This document shows positions 26,246-36,674 of a DNA stretch of 64,000 nucleotides, in pieces. The notes below the pieces were generated by a model. That model had not been told where the DNA came from. It searched no databases and saw nothing but the letters and a program-made list of their open reading frames with translations. The translations under genes and the position numbers were made by a program. Source of the stretch: Morococcus cerebrosus (lineage in GTDB: Bacteria; Pseudomonadota; Gammaproteobacteria; Burkholderiales; Neisseriaceae); contig NZ_CP094242.1 in NCBI RefSeq assembly GCF_022749515.1, forward strand, positions 744,001 through 808,000, in the 5' to 3' direction. Every line of letters starts with the position of its first letter. Position 1 is the first letter of the stretch.

Positions 26246-27286
26246 TCAACCGAACAGTCTGTTCACATCAGACGCTTTTTTGCGGTAAGGCAGGCGGATG
26301 TCGACGCGGAAAATGCCGTCGAGTTGGCGGCTTTGGATTTTGGCATCGTTGTCGTACATCAGTGTCAGGCGTTCTTTGAGGTTGTGCAATGCCATCGAGT
26401 TGCCTTTGTGCGGTTTGGCGTTTTCGCTGCTTTCGGGCGGGGTGTACGGGTTTTCGATGCGGATGTAGATGGATGATTTGTTGAGCTTGGTAAACACGGT
26501 AATCATACCGGGGCGGTGGGTCGATTCGACGCCGTGGAAGACCGCGTTTTCCAAAAGGGGTTGGAGCAGGAGGTGCGGCGTCTCCGCGTCATCGGGCGCT
26601 TGGTGCTGCCACATCACCTGCACGCGCATATGGCCCATGCGGATTTGTTCGATGGCGATGTATTCCTGCGCCCATTCGATTTCCTGTCCTAAAGTGCTGC
26701 TTTGACTGCCGTCGCGCAGTTGGGCGCGGAAGAGGTTGGCGAGGTTCTCCAGCAGGGTTTCCGCATCATACGGACGCAGGCGGATGAGGCTGATGGCGGC
26801 GTTGAGGCTGTTGAACAGGAAATGCGGGCGGATGCGGGCGGTCAGCGCGCTGAGGCGGGCTTCGGAAATCGAAGGCGCAAGGCCGTTCCGGCGCGAAGCT
26901 TCGTAATACATCAGCCCGAGCAGGAAAAGGTTGAACAGGAAGAAATGTTGCGAGAGTGTTCTGCCGTGTGTTTTCAGAATGAAGAAATCGACGATTGCAA
27001 ATATCGATAAATTCAAAAAATAGGTAATAATGACGCCGTAGGGCGATGTTTTGATGGCAGGGGTGAAGATATTGACGAAATAGGCTTTAACCAAAATCCC
27101 CAGCAATACGGGAAACACCCATTGGGAATGATGGTAAATCTCTGCGGAATAGGAGAGCGAAGAATCGCTGATCAAGGGTAGAAAGAACAGACTGCCCAAG
27201 ACAATAATCAAAAGGCGCACGACTGTTGCCGAATTGCGCAGGTCCGGGACGGCGAATGTATTGTTGATTTGACGTATAATAGACAT
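26246..27286 (-). CDS. AlgZ/LytS-type sensor histidine kinase
   Basis: 346 residues. Four hydrophobic segments (about 22-42, 56-75, 83-104, 112-128) are followed by the His_kinase domain with H-box RIRPHFLFNSLNAAISLI (phospho-acceptor His155) and the HATPase region LLLQPLLENAVFHGVE and NSMALHNLKERL. This is the unorthodox LytS/AlgZ class whose partner is normally a LytTR-type regulator (AlgR). No response regulator is adjacent; the gene is divergent from argH with only 78 bases between. Signal unknown. Confidence 0.92.
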   Translation of the reverse strand: MSIIRQINNTFAVPDLRNSATVVRLLIIVLGSLFFLPLISDSSLSYSAEIYHHSQWVFPVLLGILVKAYFVNIFTPAIKTSPYGVIITYFLNLSIFAIVDFFILKTHGRTLSQHFFLFNLFLLGLMYYEASRRNGLAPSISEARLSALTARIRPHFLFNSLNAAISLIRLRPYDAETLLENLANLFRAQLRDGSQSSTLGQEIEWAQEYIAIEQIRMGHMRVQVMWQHQAPDDAETPHLLLQPLLENAVFHGVESTHRPGMITVFTKLNKSSIYIRIENPYTPPESSENAKPHKGNSMALHNLKERLTLMYDNDAKIQSRQLDGIFRVDIRLPYRKKASDVNRLFG

Positions 27287-27364
27287 AAAATATTTCCAAC
27301 CGTTTTCTTTTAATGCGTTTATACGAGCCTTTGCGGCTCTGTTATTTTATCTGAGGATGAAACC

Positions 27365-28744
27365 ATGAGTAAGGACAAAACCTGGTCGGGCCGTTTTAAC
27401 GAACCTGTTTCCGAACTGGTGAAAAAATACACCGGTTCGATCGATTTCGACAAACGGCTTGCCGAGTGGGACATTCAGGGTTCGCTGGCGCACGCGCAAA
27501 TGCTTGTTCAATCAGGTGTTTTGAGTGAAGAAGATTTGGCGGCGATTCGTCAGGGAATGGCGGAGATTATAGCAGAAATCAAGGACGGTACTATTTCTTG
27601 GTCACTGGATTTGGAAGACGTCCACATGAACATCGAGCGCCGCCTTACCGAAAAAATCGGCGATGCCGGCAAACGCCTGCATACCGGCCGCAGCCGCAAC
27701 GACCAAGTTGCCACCGACATCCGCCTGTGGCTGCGCGACCAGATTACCGTTATTCAAGACCTGATTCGGAGCCTTCAGACGGCCTTGGTCGATTTGGCAG
27801 AACAAAATGCTGAAACCGTCATGCCCGGTTTCACCCATCTGCAAGTCGCCCAGCCTGTCAGTTTCGGACACCACATGCTCGCCTACGTCGAAATGCTCGG
27901 ACGCGATTTCGAGCGCATGACCGACTGTCGCAAACGCGTCAACCGTATGCCGCTCGGCGCTGCCGCCCTTGCCGGTACGACCTATCCGATTCAGCGCGAA
28001 ATCACCGCCGAATTGCTGGGTTTCGAGCAAATCTGCCAAAACTCGCTCGATGCCGTATCCGACCGCGATTTTGCCGTCGAGTTCACCGCCGCCGCCTCGC
28101 TGGTTATGATTCACCTGAGTCGTTTGTCCGAAGAATTGATTTTGTGGATGAGTCCGCGTTTCGGCTTTATCGATATCGCCGACCGCTTCTGTACGGGTTC
28201 GTCCATCATGCCGCAAAAGAAAAATCCCGATGTGCCCGAACTCGTGCGCGGCAAATCGGGCCGTGTCATCGGGCACCTTATCGGCTTGATTACCCTGATG
28301 AAATCTCAGCCCTTGGCGTACAACAAAGACAATCAGGAAGACAAAGAACCGCTGTTTGACACCGCCGATACGCTCATCGACACCCTGCGGATTTACGCCG
28401 ATATGATGCGCGGCGTGACCGTCAAACCCGACAATATGCGCGCCGCCGTGATGCAGGGCTTCGCCACCGCCACCGATTTGGCGGATTACTTGGTGAAAAA
28501 AGGCATGCCTTTCCGCGACAGCCACGAAGTCGTTGCCCAAGCCGTGCGCCACGCCGACCAAGCGGGCGTTGATTTGAGCGAACTGCCGCTTTCGGTCCTG
28601 CAAGGTTTCAGCAAGCTGATTTCAGACGACGTGTACGGCGTGCTGACACCCGAAGGCAGCCTGAACGCGCGCAACCACTTGGGCGGAACCGCGCCGGAGC
28701 AAGTCCGCTTCCAAGTGAAACGCTGGAGGGAATTGTTGGTTTAA
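27365..28744 (+). CDS. argH: Argininosuccinate lyase
   Basis: Last step of arginine synthesis: argininosuccinate to arginine and fumarate. 459 residues. Superfamily signature [16 protein letters not shown] (about 281-296), plus LEDVHMNIE and [13 protein letters not shown] near residues 85-118 are intact. RBS TGAGGA lies before the ATG. It carries an internal DUS of the GGCC dialect (27774-27785) and one of the GGTC dialect (28620-28630). Two adjacent 26-27 kb genes are divergent. Confidence 0.97.
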   Translation: MSKDKTWSGRFNEPVSELVKKYTGSIDFDKRLAEWDIQGSLAHAQMLVQSGVLSEEDLAAIRQGMAEIIAEIKDGTISWSLDLEDVHMNIERRLTEKIGDAGKRLHTGRSRNDQVATDIRLWLRDQITVIQDLIRSLQTALVDLAEQNAETVMPGFTHLQVAQPVSFGHHMLAYVEMLGRDFERMTDCRKRVNRMPLGAAALAGTTYPIQREITAELLGFEQICQNSLDAVSDRDFAVEFTAAASLVMIHLSRLSEELILWMSPRFGFIDIADRFCTGSSIMPQKKNPDVPELVRGKSGRVIGHLIGLITLMKSQPLAYNKDNQEDKEPLFDTADTLIDTLRIYADMMRGVTVKPDNMRAAVMQGFATATDLADYLVKKGMPFRDSHEVVAQAVRHADQAGVDLSELPLSVLQGFSKLISDDVYGVLTPEGSLNARNHLGGTAPEQVRFQVKRWRELLV

Positions 28745-28758
28745 AGAGAAATAGATAG

Positions 28759-28803
28759 AAAGGTCGTCTGAAAACCGAAAATAGGGCTTTCAAACGACCT
28801 TTT
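28759..28803. terminator. Inverted DUS pair (right arm with one change) after argH
   Basis: AAAGGTCGTCTGAAAACC / GGGCTTTCAAACGACCTTTT; the right arm carries AAACGACC for AGACGACC. Confidence 0.78.
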
Positions 28804-28969
28804 CTGGTGAAGTAACTGATGAATAGTCAGATTTGCTTTTTAACATTATCCCCGTAAAATTCCGGGTCGTCGTAGAACTTTAACCATTGCCCGCATATTC
28901 GAAAAATAAGATATTTTCGGTGCATCTGTTTTCAGACGACCTCCTACATTATTCTCAGAAAGCCAAAAT

Positions 28970-29629
28970 ATGAATACCAAACAAAAAGTCATCGCCATAG
29001 ACGGACCCAGTGCATCGGGAAAAGGTACGGTCGCCTCCCGTGTCGCTCAGGCTTTAGGGTTCGATTATCTGGACTCCGGCGCGTTATACCGCCTGACCGC
29101 GCTGTATGCGAAGAAACAGGATGTGGAATGGAACGATGAAGAGGCGGTTGCCGCGTTGGCGGAAAATCTGCCCGCCCGCTTTGAAGGCACTCAGGTCTTT
29201 TTGGATGATGAAGACGTTTCGGGACAAATCCGCAGCGAAGCCATCGGCATGGGCGCTTCTGCAGTGGCGCAGTTGCCGAAAGTGCGTGCCGCTCTTTTGC
29301 AGCGGCAGCGTGATTTTCTGACGGGAAAAGGTTTGGTCGCCGACGGGCGCGATATAGGTTCGGTTGTATTCCCCGATGCGGCATTAAAGGTTTTCCTGAC
29401 CGCAGGTGCGAAAATACGGGCGGAACGCCGCGCCAAACAAATCGGCATTCCGTGCGAAGGCTTGGAATTTGAACGGATTTTATCGGACATCGAGGCACGC
29501 GACGAAGCGGACCGCCGCCGCAGCGTCGCGCCCTTAAAGCAGCTTCCCGATGCGGAGCTTTTGGATACGGGCGGGCTGAGTATCGAAGAAGCTGTAAAAA
29601 AAGTGCTTGATTGGTATCATAAAGTTTGA
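28970..29629 (+). CDS. cmk: Cytidylate kinase
   Basis: Phosphorylates CMP/dCMP with ATP. 219 residues; P-loop GPSASGKGT at residues 12-20, the CMP-binding segment LDSGALYRLTAL and DGRDIGSVVFPDA, and the LID with RRAKQIG and EARDEADRRRSVAPL are present. Upstream of rpsA, the conserved cmk-rpsA-ihfB order. The 155-base gap to rpsA carries a DUS pair (about 29657-29700) and a possible rpsA promoter. Confidence 0.96.
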   Translation: MNTKQKVIAIDGPSASGKGTVASRVAQALGFDYLDSGALYRLTALYAKKQDVEWNDEEAVAALAENLPARFEGTQVFLDDEDVSGQIRSEAIGMGASAVAQLPKVRAALLQRQRDFLTGKGLVADGRDIGSVVFPDAALKVFLTAGAKIRAERRAKQIGIPCEGLEFERILSDIEARDEADRRRSVAPLKQLPDAELLDTGGLSIEEAVKKVLDWYHKV

Positions 29630-29784
29630 AATTTAGGGTATAATCCCTGCGTTTTGTTTCAGACGACCTTTGGAGCATCCGAAGGTCGTCTGAAATATTT
29701 ATTTTCAAAGCCTGCCGTGCCAAGGGCGGCAGGCATCCTCCAACCTACCCCGCACCCCTTGGCGGTGTACCGAAAAGAGTATAT

Positions 29785-31470
29785 ATGACTATGGAAAATT
29801 TTGCCCAGTTGCTTGAAGAAAGCTTTACCCTGCAAGAAATGAACCCGGGTGAGGTGATTACTGCCGAAGTCGTGGCAATCGATCAAAACTTCGTTACCGT
29901 TAATGCAGGTCTGAAATCAGAATCTCTGATTGACGTTGCTGAATTCAAAAACGCTCAGGGCGAGATTGAAGTTAAAGTTGGCGATTTCGTTACCGTTACC
30001 ATCGAATCCGTTGAAAACGGCTTCGGCGAAACCAAACTGTCCCGCGAAAAAGCCAAACGTGCTGCCGACTGGATCGCTTTGGAAGAAGCGATGGAAAACG
30101 GCGACATCCTGTCCGGCGTTATCAATGGTAAAGTCAAAGGCGGCCTGACCGTTATGATCAACAGCATCCGCGCATTCCTGCCGGGTTCTTTGGTTGACGT
30201 ACGTCCCGTTAAAGACACTTCCCACTTTGAAGGCAAAGAAATCGAATTCAAAGTCATCAAACTGGACAAAAAACGCAACAACGTCGTGGTTTCCCGCCGC
30301 GCCGTTCTGGAAGCTACTTTGGGTGAAGAGCGCAAAGCCCTGCTGGAAAACCTGCAAGAAGGCTCTATCATCAAAGGTATCGTTAAAAACATCACCGACT
30401 ACGGTGCATTCGTTGACTTGGGTGGCATCGACGGCCTGTTGCACATCACCGACCTGGCATGGCGCCGTGTGAAACACCCGAGCGAAGTCTTGGAAGTTGG
30501 TCAAGAAGTTGAAGCCAAAGTCCTGAAATTCGACCAAGACAAACAACGTGTTTCTCTGGGTATGAAACAATTGGGCGAAGATCCTTGGAGCGGCCTGACC
30601 CGTCGTTACCCACAAGGTACCCGCCTGTTCGGTAAAGTATCCAACCTGACCGACTACGGTGCGTTCGTTGAAATCGAACAAGGTATCGAAGGTTTGGTAC
30701 ACGTTTCCGAAATGGACTGGACCAACAAAAACGTACACCCAAGCAAAGTCGTACAATTGGGCGACGAAGTCGAAGTCATGATTCTGGAAATCGACGAAGA
30801 TCGCCGCCGTATCTCTTTGGGTATGAAACAATGCCAAGCCAATCCTTGGGAAGAATTTGCCGCCAACCACAACAAAGGCGACAAAATCTCCGGTGCGGTT
30901 AAATCCATCACTGACTTCGGCGTATTCGTAGGTCTGCCCGGCGGTATCGACGGTCTGGTTCACCTGTCTGACCTGTCCTGGACTGAAGCCGGCGAAGAAG
31001 CTGTACGCAAATACAAAAAAGGCGAAGAAGTTGAAGCCGTTGTATTGGCAATCGACGTTGACAAAGAGCGCATCTCTTTAGGCATCAAACAGCTGGAAGG
31101 CGATCCTTTCGGTAACTTCATCAGCGTAAATGACAAAGGTTCTTTGGTTAAAGGTTCTGTGAAATCTGTTGACGCCAAAGGTGCCGTTGTTGCCCTGTCT
31201 GACGAAGTAGAAGGCTACCTGCCTGCTTCCGAATTCGCAGCCGACCGCGTTGAAGACCTGACCACCAAACTGAAAGAAGGTGATGAGGTTGAAGCTGTTA
31301 TCGTAACCGTCGACCGCAAAAACCGCAGCATCCGCCTGTCTGTTAAAGCTAAAGACGCTAAAGAAAACCGTGAAGCCCTGAATTCAGTCAACGCTGCTGC
31401 AACCGCCAGCGCCGGTACTACCAGCCTCGGCGACTTGCTGAAAGCCAAACTGTCCGGCGACCAAGAATAA
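29785..31470 (+). CDS. rpsA: 30S ribosomal protein S1
   Basis: 561 residues with six S1/OB repeats, the full-length proteobacterial form: four canonical repeats after residue ~190 are recognisable by [37 protein letters not shown] and [19 protein letters not shown]. It recruits mRNAs to the 30S subunit. Codon use is strongly biased (TCC/CGT/AAA, CTG), typical of very highly expressed genes. An alternative start 6 bases downstream (ATGGAAAAT) cannot be excluded. Confidence 0.97.
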   Translation: MTMENFAQLLEESFTLQEMNPGEVITAEVVAIDQNFVTVNAGLKSESLIDVAEFKNAQGEIEVKVGDFVTVTIESVENGFGETKLSREKAKRAADWIALEEAMENGDILSGVINGKVKGGLTVMINSIRAFLPGSLVDVRPVKDTSHFEGKEIEFKVIKLDKKRNNVVVSRRAVLEATLGEERKALLENLQEGSIIKGIVKNITDYGAFVDLGGIDGLLHITDLAWRRVKHPSEVLEVGQEVEAKVLKFDQDKQRVSLGMKQLGEDPWSGLTRRYPQGTRLFGKVSNLTDYGAFVEIEQGIEGLVHVSEMDWTNKNVHPSKVVQLGDEVEVMILEIDEDRRRISLGMKQCQANPWEEFAANHNKGDKISGAVKSITDFGVFVGLPGGIDGLVHLSDLSWTEAGEEAVRKYKKGEEVEAVVLAIDVDKERISLGIKQLEGDPFGNFISVNDKGSLVKGSVKSVDAKGAVVALSDEVEGYLPASEFAADRVEDLTTKLKEGDEVEAVIVTVDRKNRSIRLSVKAKDAKENREALNSVNAAATASAGTTSLGDLLKAKLSGDQE

Positions 31471-31480
31471 GGTTGCAGAC

Positions 31481-31795
31481 ATGACGAAGTCTGAATTAAT
31501 GGTTCGTTTGGCAGAAGTTTTTGCCGAGAAAAACGGTAACCAATTGCTGGCAAAAGACGTTGAATACAGCGTAAAGGTTTTGGTTGATACCATGACCCGC
31601 TCGCTGGCTCGCGGTCAGCGTATTGAAATCCGTGGCTTCGGCAGCTTCGATTTGAACCATCGCCCGGCCCGTATCGGTCGCAACCCCAAAACCGGTGAAC
31701 GTGTGGAAGTGCCTGAAAAACACGTCCCTCACTTCAAGCCCGGCAAGGAATTGCGCGAACGTGTGGACTTGGCTTTACAAGAAAATGCCAACTAA
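31481..31795 (+). CDS. ihfB: Integration host factor subunit beta
   Basis: 104 residues, DNA-bending HU/IHF family. [12 protein letters not shown] start, the beta-arm [22 protein letters not shown] with the intercalating proline (RNPKTG) and the C-terminal [11 protein letters not shown] are intact. Starts 10 bases after rpsA ends, so probably co-transcribed with it. IHF binding sites occur in long Correia elements of Neisseria, though those in this window are the short type. Confidence 0.96.
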   Translation: MTKSELMVRLAEVFAEKNGNQLLAKDVEYSVKVLVDTMTRSLARGQRIEIRGFGSFDLNHRPARIGRNPKTGERVEVPEKHVPHFKPGKELRERVDLALQENAN

Positions 31796-31810
31796 ACCTG
31801 AGTAAACGAA

Positions 31811-31834
31811 CGCCGCAGAAATGCGGCGTTTTTT
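31811..31834 (+). terminator. Rho-independent terminator after ihfB
   Basis: CGCCGCA-GAA-ATGCGGCG stem-loop followed by TTTTTT. It is one of the few terminators here not built from DUS copies. Confidence 0.85.
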
Positions 31835-31995
31835 GTCGTCTGAAAATATGGTTCTCTATTGTTTTCGGAATTTAGGTGGAATTTGTAGTGGAAAATTCAT
31901 AGGGTCGTCTGAAATCATCTATAATACGTTTCTTTTAATGATTACCCATTTATAGAACGTAATTGTCAAACCCAAAAACATAATAAAGGTCAGAT

Positions 31996-33132
31996 ATGAG
32001 TGATAGAGGTCAACTGTTTGTCGCCCCTCCGTTTGAAAACCACAGCCCGCTGACTTGGTATCAAGCGGCAGCCGAACAACCGAATTTCATCCGCGATGAA
32101 GCACAAGCGCGTGCGATTGAATATTTGGATCGTTTGTGGACGGAACTGATGATGTTCAAACGCAAACGCAACCGTTTTCTAGGACGCAGCCTGCGATCCC
32201 CCCAAGTACCGAAAGGTCTGTATTTTTATGGCGGCGTAGGTCGCGGCAAAAGTTTTTTGATGGACGCTTTTTTCGGCTGCTTGCCATACCGCCGCAAACG
32301 CCGTGTCCACTTTCATGCTTTTATGGCGGAAATCCATAAGCGTTTGAAAGACTTGAAAAGCGAAGCCAATCCTTTAAAGGCAGTAGCTGCCGAGATTGCC
32401 AAAGAGACCCGTGTATTGTGTTTTGACGAATTCCACGTCAGCGACATTGCAGATGCGATGATTCTTGGGCGCCTATTGGAAAATTTGTTGAGTGAAGGCG
32501 TAGTTTTGGTAGCAACTTCCAACTATGCCCCGTCCGAGCTTTATCCCCAAGGTCAAAACAGAAGCAGTTTTCTGCCGACCATTGCGCTGATTGAATCCAG
32601 CCTGACCGTCTTAAATGTTGACGGCGGAGAAGACTACCGTCTGCGCACTTTACGTCCTGCCGAAATTTTCTTCGTTCCCAATAATGAAGAAAACGAGCAG
32701 AAATTGGCTGATTTGTTTAAAGAAATGGCGGGAATTTCCGAACTGAATCCCGGTGTCAGCGTAATACACGGGCGTGAAATTCCGCACAAAGCCCAATCCG
32801 ACCGCGCCATTTGGTTCGATTTCCGCGCTTTATGTTTTGGACCGCGTTCGCAAGCGGATTACCTCTATTTGGCCGAACATTATGAAATGGTGTTCGTATC
32901 AGGATTAGAACGCCTGACACCGCAGGAAAAAGCCGAAGCGCGCCGCCTTACTTGGCTGATTGACGTATTGTATGATTTCAGAGTGAAGCTCTGTGCTACC
33001 AGTACGGTAGGCGTAAACGATATTTATGTCGAAGGTGATTTTGCCGAAGAATTTACCCGCACTGCCAGCCGTATGGTGGAAATGCAATCGGAAGTTTATT
33101 TGGAACAGCCGCATCTGACGTTGAAAAAATAA
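31996..33132 (+). CDS. zapE: ZapE/AFG1-type cell-division ATPase
   Basis: 378 residues. Walker A GGVGRGKS (79-86), Walker B LCFDEFHV (about 137-144) and sensor stretch VLVATSNYAPSELY place it in the AFG1/ZapE family, an FtsZ-ring associated ATPase in E. coli. The family motifs GLYFYGGVGRGKSFLMD and RIDVLYDFRVKL are recognisable. Preceded by a poorly conserved RBS (AAAGG) and a spacer with one DUS. Confidence 0.93.
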   Translation: MSDRGQLFVAPPFENHSPLTWYQAAAEQPNFIRDEAQARAIEYLDRLWTELMMFKRKRNRFLGRSLRSPQVPKGLYFYGGVGRGKSFLMDAFFGCLPYRRKRRVHFHAFMAEIHKRLKDLKSEANPLKAVAAEIAKETRVLCFDEFHVSDIADAMILGRLLENLLSEGVVLVATSNYAPSELYPQGQNRSSFLPTIALIESSLTVLNVDGGEDYRLRTLRPAEIFFVPNNEENEQKLADLFKEMAGISELNPGVSVIHGREIPHKAQSDRAIWFDFRALCFGPRSQADYLYLAEHYEMVFVSGLERLTPQEKAEARRLTWLIDVLYDFRVKLCATSTVGVNDIYVEGDFAEEFTRTASRMVEMQSEVYLEQPHLTLKK

Positions 33133-33250
33133 GATTTAGGCAAAGAAAAAAGAGTAGCTTTTCCCAAAGCAAACTGAAATTTGATAAAATAGCAGTTCAT
33201 TTTCCTCAAACTCAGACTATTGCACAATGCAATAAAAACAAGGACATAAT

Positions 33251-33676
33251 ATGGCTATTGAGCGCACGATCTCCATCGTTAAACCCGATGCTGTAGGTAA
33301 AAATGTAATCGGCAAAATTTACAGCCGTTTTGAAGAAAACGGACTGCGTATTGTCGCCGCCAAAATGAAGCACCTCAGCGTGCGCGAAGCCCAAGAGTTT
33401 TATGCTGTGCACAAAGAGCGTCCTTTTTACGACAGCTTGGTTGCCTTTATGACCAGCGGTCCTGTGATGATTCAGGTACTGGAAGGTGAAAATGCCGTTG
33501 CAAAAAACCGTGAACTGATGGGCGCGACCAACCCTGCAGAAGCTGCTCCCGGTACGATACGTGCGGATTTTGCCGAATCTCTCAGCGTAAACGCCGTACA
33601 CGGCTCTGACAGTCTGGAAAACGCAGCAATCGAGATTGCCTACTTCTTCAGCCAAAGCGATATCTGCCCACGTTAA
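33251..33676 (+). CDS. ndk: Nucleoside diphosphate kinase
   Basis: 141 residues. The active-site histidine is His117 in [21 protein letters not shown] near residue 11 and the Kpn-loop stretch [18 protein letters not shown] are intact. Balances NTP pools by ping-pong phosphotransfer. RBS AAGGA. A GC hairpin (CCGTTCGAGCGTCC..., about 33682-33722) follows and may terminate it. Confidence 0.97.
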   Translation: MAIERTISIVKPDAVGKNVIGKIYSRFEENGLRIVAAKMKHLSVREAQEFYAVHKERPFYDSLVAFMTSGPVMIQVLEGENAVAKNRELMGATNPAEAAPGTIRADFAESLSVNAVHGSDSLENAAIEIAYFFSQSDICPR

Positions 33677-33752
33677 CGATAAATGCCGTTCGAGCGTCCG
33701 ACCGGTTCGGGCGTTTGGACGGTTTTGTCGATATTGTTTGTCTAAATCTGTT

Positions 33753-33789
33753 TTCAGACGACCTTTCTAAAACAAAGGTCGTCTGAAAA
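33753..33789. repeat. DUS pair in tail-to-tail order between ndk and rlmN
   Basis: TTTTCAGACGACCTTT followed by AAAGGTCGTCTGAAAA: the DUS copies face outward with an 8-base loop, and the flanks also pair, so a hairpin is possible. Confidence 0.7.
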
Positions 33790-33942
33790 TATGATAGAAG
33801 AAGCTTGAGAATAAAAGCTGTTTTCTCAAAAAAGATTGGGGAAATTTTCCAGACTGTTGCGAAGCTCCCTTCTCCATCAGATTCACAAGACTTATAACCA
33901 ACGGCAGCCTTTATTCAAAAGCTTTACCAAGAAATAAACCAC

Positions 33943-35037
33943 ATGAAAACCAATCTGCTGAATTACGATTTAAACGGACTGACCCATCATTTTGCCGAGA
34001 TGGGCGAAAAACCGTTCCGCGCCAAACAAGTCATGCGCTGGATCCACCAAGCCGGTGCGCAAAGTTTCGATGAAATGACCGATTTGGCAAAATCCCTGCG
34101 CCTGAAACTCAACGAACAGGCAAGCGTGGATGTGCCTAAACTGATGATGGCGCAAGAATCCACCGACGGTACGCGCAAATGGCTGTTGGATGTAGGAACG
34201 GGCAACGGCGTGGAAACGGTGTTTATTCCCGAAGCAGAACGCGGTACGTTGTGTATTTCCTCTCAAGTCGGCTGCGCATTGGAATGCACCTTCTGTTCTA
34301 CCGGCCGCCAAGGTTTCAACCGTAATCTGACTGCTGCCGAAATCATTGGGCAACTGTGGTGGGCAAATAAAGCAATGGGCGTTACGCCGAAAAACGAACG
34401 CGTGATTTCCAATGTAGTCATGATGGGCATGGGCGAGCCAATGGCGAACTTTGATAATGTCGTTACTGCGCTGAGCATCATGCTGGACGATCATGGCTAC
34501 GGCCTCAGCCGCCGCCGCGTTACCGTTTCTACATCGGGTATGGTGCCGCAAATGGACAGGCTGCGCGATGCGATGCCGGTTGCGCTAGCAGTATCCCTTC
34601 ATGCTTCCAACGACGAAGTACGCGATCAAATCGTTCCGCTGAATAAAAAATATCCGTTGAAAGAGTTGATGGCGGCATGCCAACGCTATTTGGTCAAAGC
34701 ACCAAGAGATTTCATTACTTTTGAATATGTTATGTTGGACGGAATTAATGACAAAGCGCAACATGCGCGCGAACTGATTGAGCTGGTAAAAGACGTACCG
34801 TGCAAATTCAATCTGATTCCGTTCAATCCTTTCCCCAATTCCGGCTACGAACGATCTACCAATGAAAATATCCGCGTTTTCCGCGATATTTTGCAGCAGG
34901 CAGGATTTGTGGTAACCGTCCGCAAAACGCGTGGCGACGATATTGACGCAGCTTGCGGTCAATTGGCAGGACAAGTACAAGATAAAACACGCCGCCAACA
35001 AAAATGGCAGCAGATTTTGGTTGAACAACAGAGCTGA
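33943..35037 (+). CDS. rlmN: Dual-specificity 23S rRNA/tRNA adenosine C2 methyltransferase
   Basis: Radical-SAM enzyme methylating A2503 of 23S rRNA and A37 of some tRNAs. 364 residues. The 4Fe-4S cluster motif is Cys111-x3-Cys115-x2-Cys118 (CALECTFC); a methyl-carrying Cys is expected in [12 protein letters not shown] near the C-terminus. [12 protein letters not shown] and [12 protein letters not shown] are family landmarks. First gene of the rlmN-pilW-rodZ-ispG operon; 2 bases separate it from pilW. Confidence 0.97.
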   Translation: MKTNLLNYDLNGLTHHFAEMGEKPFRAKQVMRWIHQAGAQSFDEMTDLAKSLRLKLNEQASVDVPKLMMAQESTDGTRKWLLDVGTGNGVETVFIPEAERGTLCISSQVGCALECTFCSTGRQGFNRNLTAAEIIGQLWWANKAMGVTPKNERVISNVVMMGMGEPMANFDNVVTALSIMLDDHGYGLSRRRVTVSTSGMVPQMDRLRDAMPVALAVSLHASNDEVRDQIVPLNKKYPLKELMAACQRYLVKAPRDFITFEYVMLDGINDKAQHARELIELVKDVPCKFNLIPFNPFPNSGYERSTNENIRVFRDILQQAGFVVTVRKTRGDDIDAACGQLAGQVQDKTRRQQKWQQILVEQQS

Positions 35038-35039
35038 TT

Positions 35040-35795
35040 ATGAAACTGAACATTTGGCAACCCATTATTTTAACTTTGGTTTTGGGCGCATGCGCCGGCC
35101 CGAAAGGTCCAAGCAGAGCGGAACGTGCAACACAAGTCGCCAATATCAAAACCCAGTTGGCTATCGAATACATGCGCGGGGGCGATTACCGTCAAGCAAC
35201 GGTGAGCATTGAAGAGGCATTGAAAGCGGACAGCAGCAATGAAGATGCATGGCTGGTTCGCGCGCAAATCTATCAATATCTTAAAGTTCGCGAAAAGGCG
35301 CAGGAAAGCTTCCAAAAAGCCCTATCTTTGAAACCTGACAATGCGGAAATCAACAATAACTATGGCTGGTTCTTGTGCAGCGAGATGAATAATCCTGCCC
35401 AGTCCATCAGTTATTTTGACAAAGCCCTGGCCGATCCGACTTATCCTTCTCCGTTTATCGCCAACCTCAACAAGGGCATTTGCAGCGCGAAGATGGGACA
35501 ATATTCGCTGGCAGAAGCTTATCTCGAACGCTCTTTGGCTGCGCAACCTCAATTCCCGCCTGCGTTTAAAGAATTGGCAAGAACCAAAATGCTGGCAGGC
35601 AATTTAAACGAAGCGGACTATTATTTCCGTCAATACCAAAGCAAAGTCGATGTCTTGCAGGCAGATGATTTGCTGCTGGGTTGGAAATTGGCAACCGCTT
35701 TGGGCAATAGCCAGGCAGCCTACGAATACGAAGCCCAGTTAAGGGCAAACTTCCCCTACTCGGAACAATTACAGGCAGTAACCACAGGTAAGTAA
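35040..35795 (+). CDS. pilW: PilW (PilF-type) type IV pilus biogenesis lipoprotein
   Basis: 251 residues. Lipoprotein signal MKLNIWQPIILTLVLGAC (lipidated Cys18), then about six TPR helices (e.g. AIEYMRGGDYRQATVSIEEAL, NNYGWFLCSEMNNPAQSISYF as landmarks). PilW/PilF is the outer-membrane pilotin that stabilises PilQ and functional pili. Conserved order with rlmN and ispG in Neisseria supports it. Pili are also the route of DNA uptake, matching the many DUS here. Confidence 0.93.
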   Translation: MKLNIWQPIILTLVLGACAGPKGPSRAERATQVANIKTQLAIEYMRGGDYRQATVSIEEALKADSSNEDAWLVRAQIYQYLKVREKAQESFQKALSLKPDNAEINNNYGWFLCSEMNNPAQSISYFDKALADPTYPSPFIANLNKGICSAKMGQYSLAEAYLERSLAAQPQFPPAFKELARTKMLAGNLNEADYYFRQYQSKVDVLQADDLLLGWKLATALGNSQAAYEYEAQLRANFPYSEQLQAVTTGK

Positions 35796-35799
35796 CTAC

Positions 35800-36672
35800 A
35801 TGGAAAATCAAAAGAAAAACGAATACGACATTCAAGCTGCCAAATCATTGGGTGATGAGCTGGGACAACTCAGACACAAATCAGGTTGGGATATTGACGA
35901 AGTAGCGAGACGGTTGAAACTGTCTGCCGAACAAATTGAAGCACTTGAAAAAGGAGACTATTCTTTCTTTTCAGGATTGGTCTTCGTTATGGGCTATCTG
36001 CGTTCTTATGCCCGTCTATTGAAAATCGATGAAACAACCATTACAGGTCGTCTGAAAGCCATTTCCGCGCCGGAAGAAGACCATGTCTATCTGGTTGATC
36101 GCAAACAAAATGCCGGCTTGAACTACCAAGATGGTGAAAAAGTCGGTTTTCCCAAATGGGTTTTGGGCATGGCGGCGCTCATCCTGCTTGGCGGCGGTAT
36201 TTATGTTTGGCAAAGCAAGTCCAATCATGAAAACGAACAACAAGTCGCGCAAAACAGCGATGCAGTACGCAACAGTATGCAGACGCCGGATTTGAAAAAA
36301 GAAAATGTTGCCGTTTCCAATATGGCAGAAAACGGCAAACAAGAAATATCCAATGCCGAAAAAGCAGCTTCAAGTGTCGCCGCATCCGAAGCAGCGGCAT
36401 CCGCACCTGAAGTCAAAGTCGATTCAGACGAGCTTTGGATTAAAGTCCAATACCGAAGCAATCTGATTATCACCGACAAGAAAGGTACCATGATTTTCAG
36501 CCGGATCATTCCCGCAGGAAGCGAAAGGCGTTTTAAAGGCGGTGCGCCCTACAATGTCTGGATCGGTATTGCCACAGGCGCACAAGCCAATTACGGCGGG
36601 ACAACCATCAATCTGGCAGAATACCGGGTTGCCGGTGAAAAATCAGCTTCCTTTGTAGCAGGAAAAAAATAA
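35800..36672 (+). CDS. RodZ-like helix-turn-helix membrane protein
   Basis: 290 residues. N-terminal Xre-type HTH_25 domain (about 17-83: [21 protein letters not shown] as landmark), one membrane helix (about 121-140, [18 protein letters not shown]), an Ala/Ser-rich linker and a C-terminal DUF4115 beta domain ([14 protein letters not shown] ... [16 protein letters not shown]). This matches RodZ, which links MreB to the wall machinery. Most Neisseria are cocci, so its job here may differ. Starts 4 bases after pilW. Confidence 0.9.
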   Translation: MENQKKNEYDIQAAKSLGDELGQLRHKSGWDIDEVARRLKLSAEQIEALEKGDYSFFSGLVFVMGYLRSYARLLKIDETTITGRLKAISAPEEDHVYLVDRKQNAGLNYQDGEKVGFPKWVLGMAALILLGGGIYVWQSKSNHENEQQVAQNSDAVRNSMQTPDLKKENVAVSNMAENGKQEISNAEKAASSVAASEAAASAPEVKVDSDELWIKVQYRSNLIITDKKGTMIFSRIIPAGSERRFKGGAPYNVWIGIATGAQANYGGTTINLAEYRVAGEKSASFVAGKK

Positions 36673-36674
36673 AG

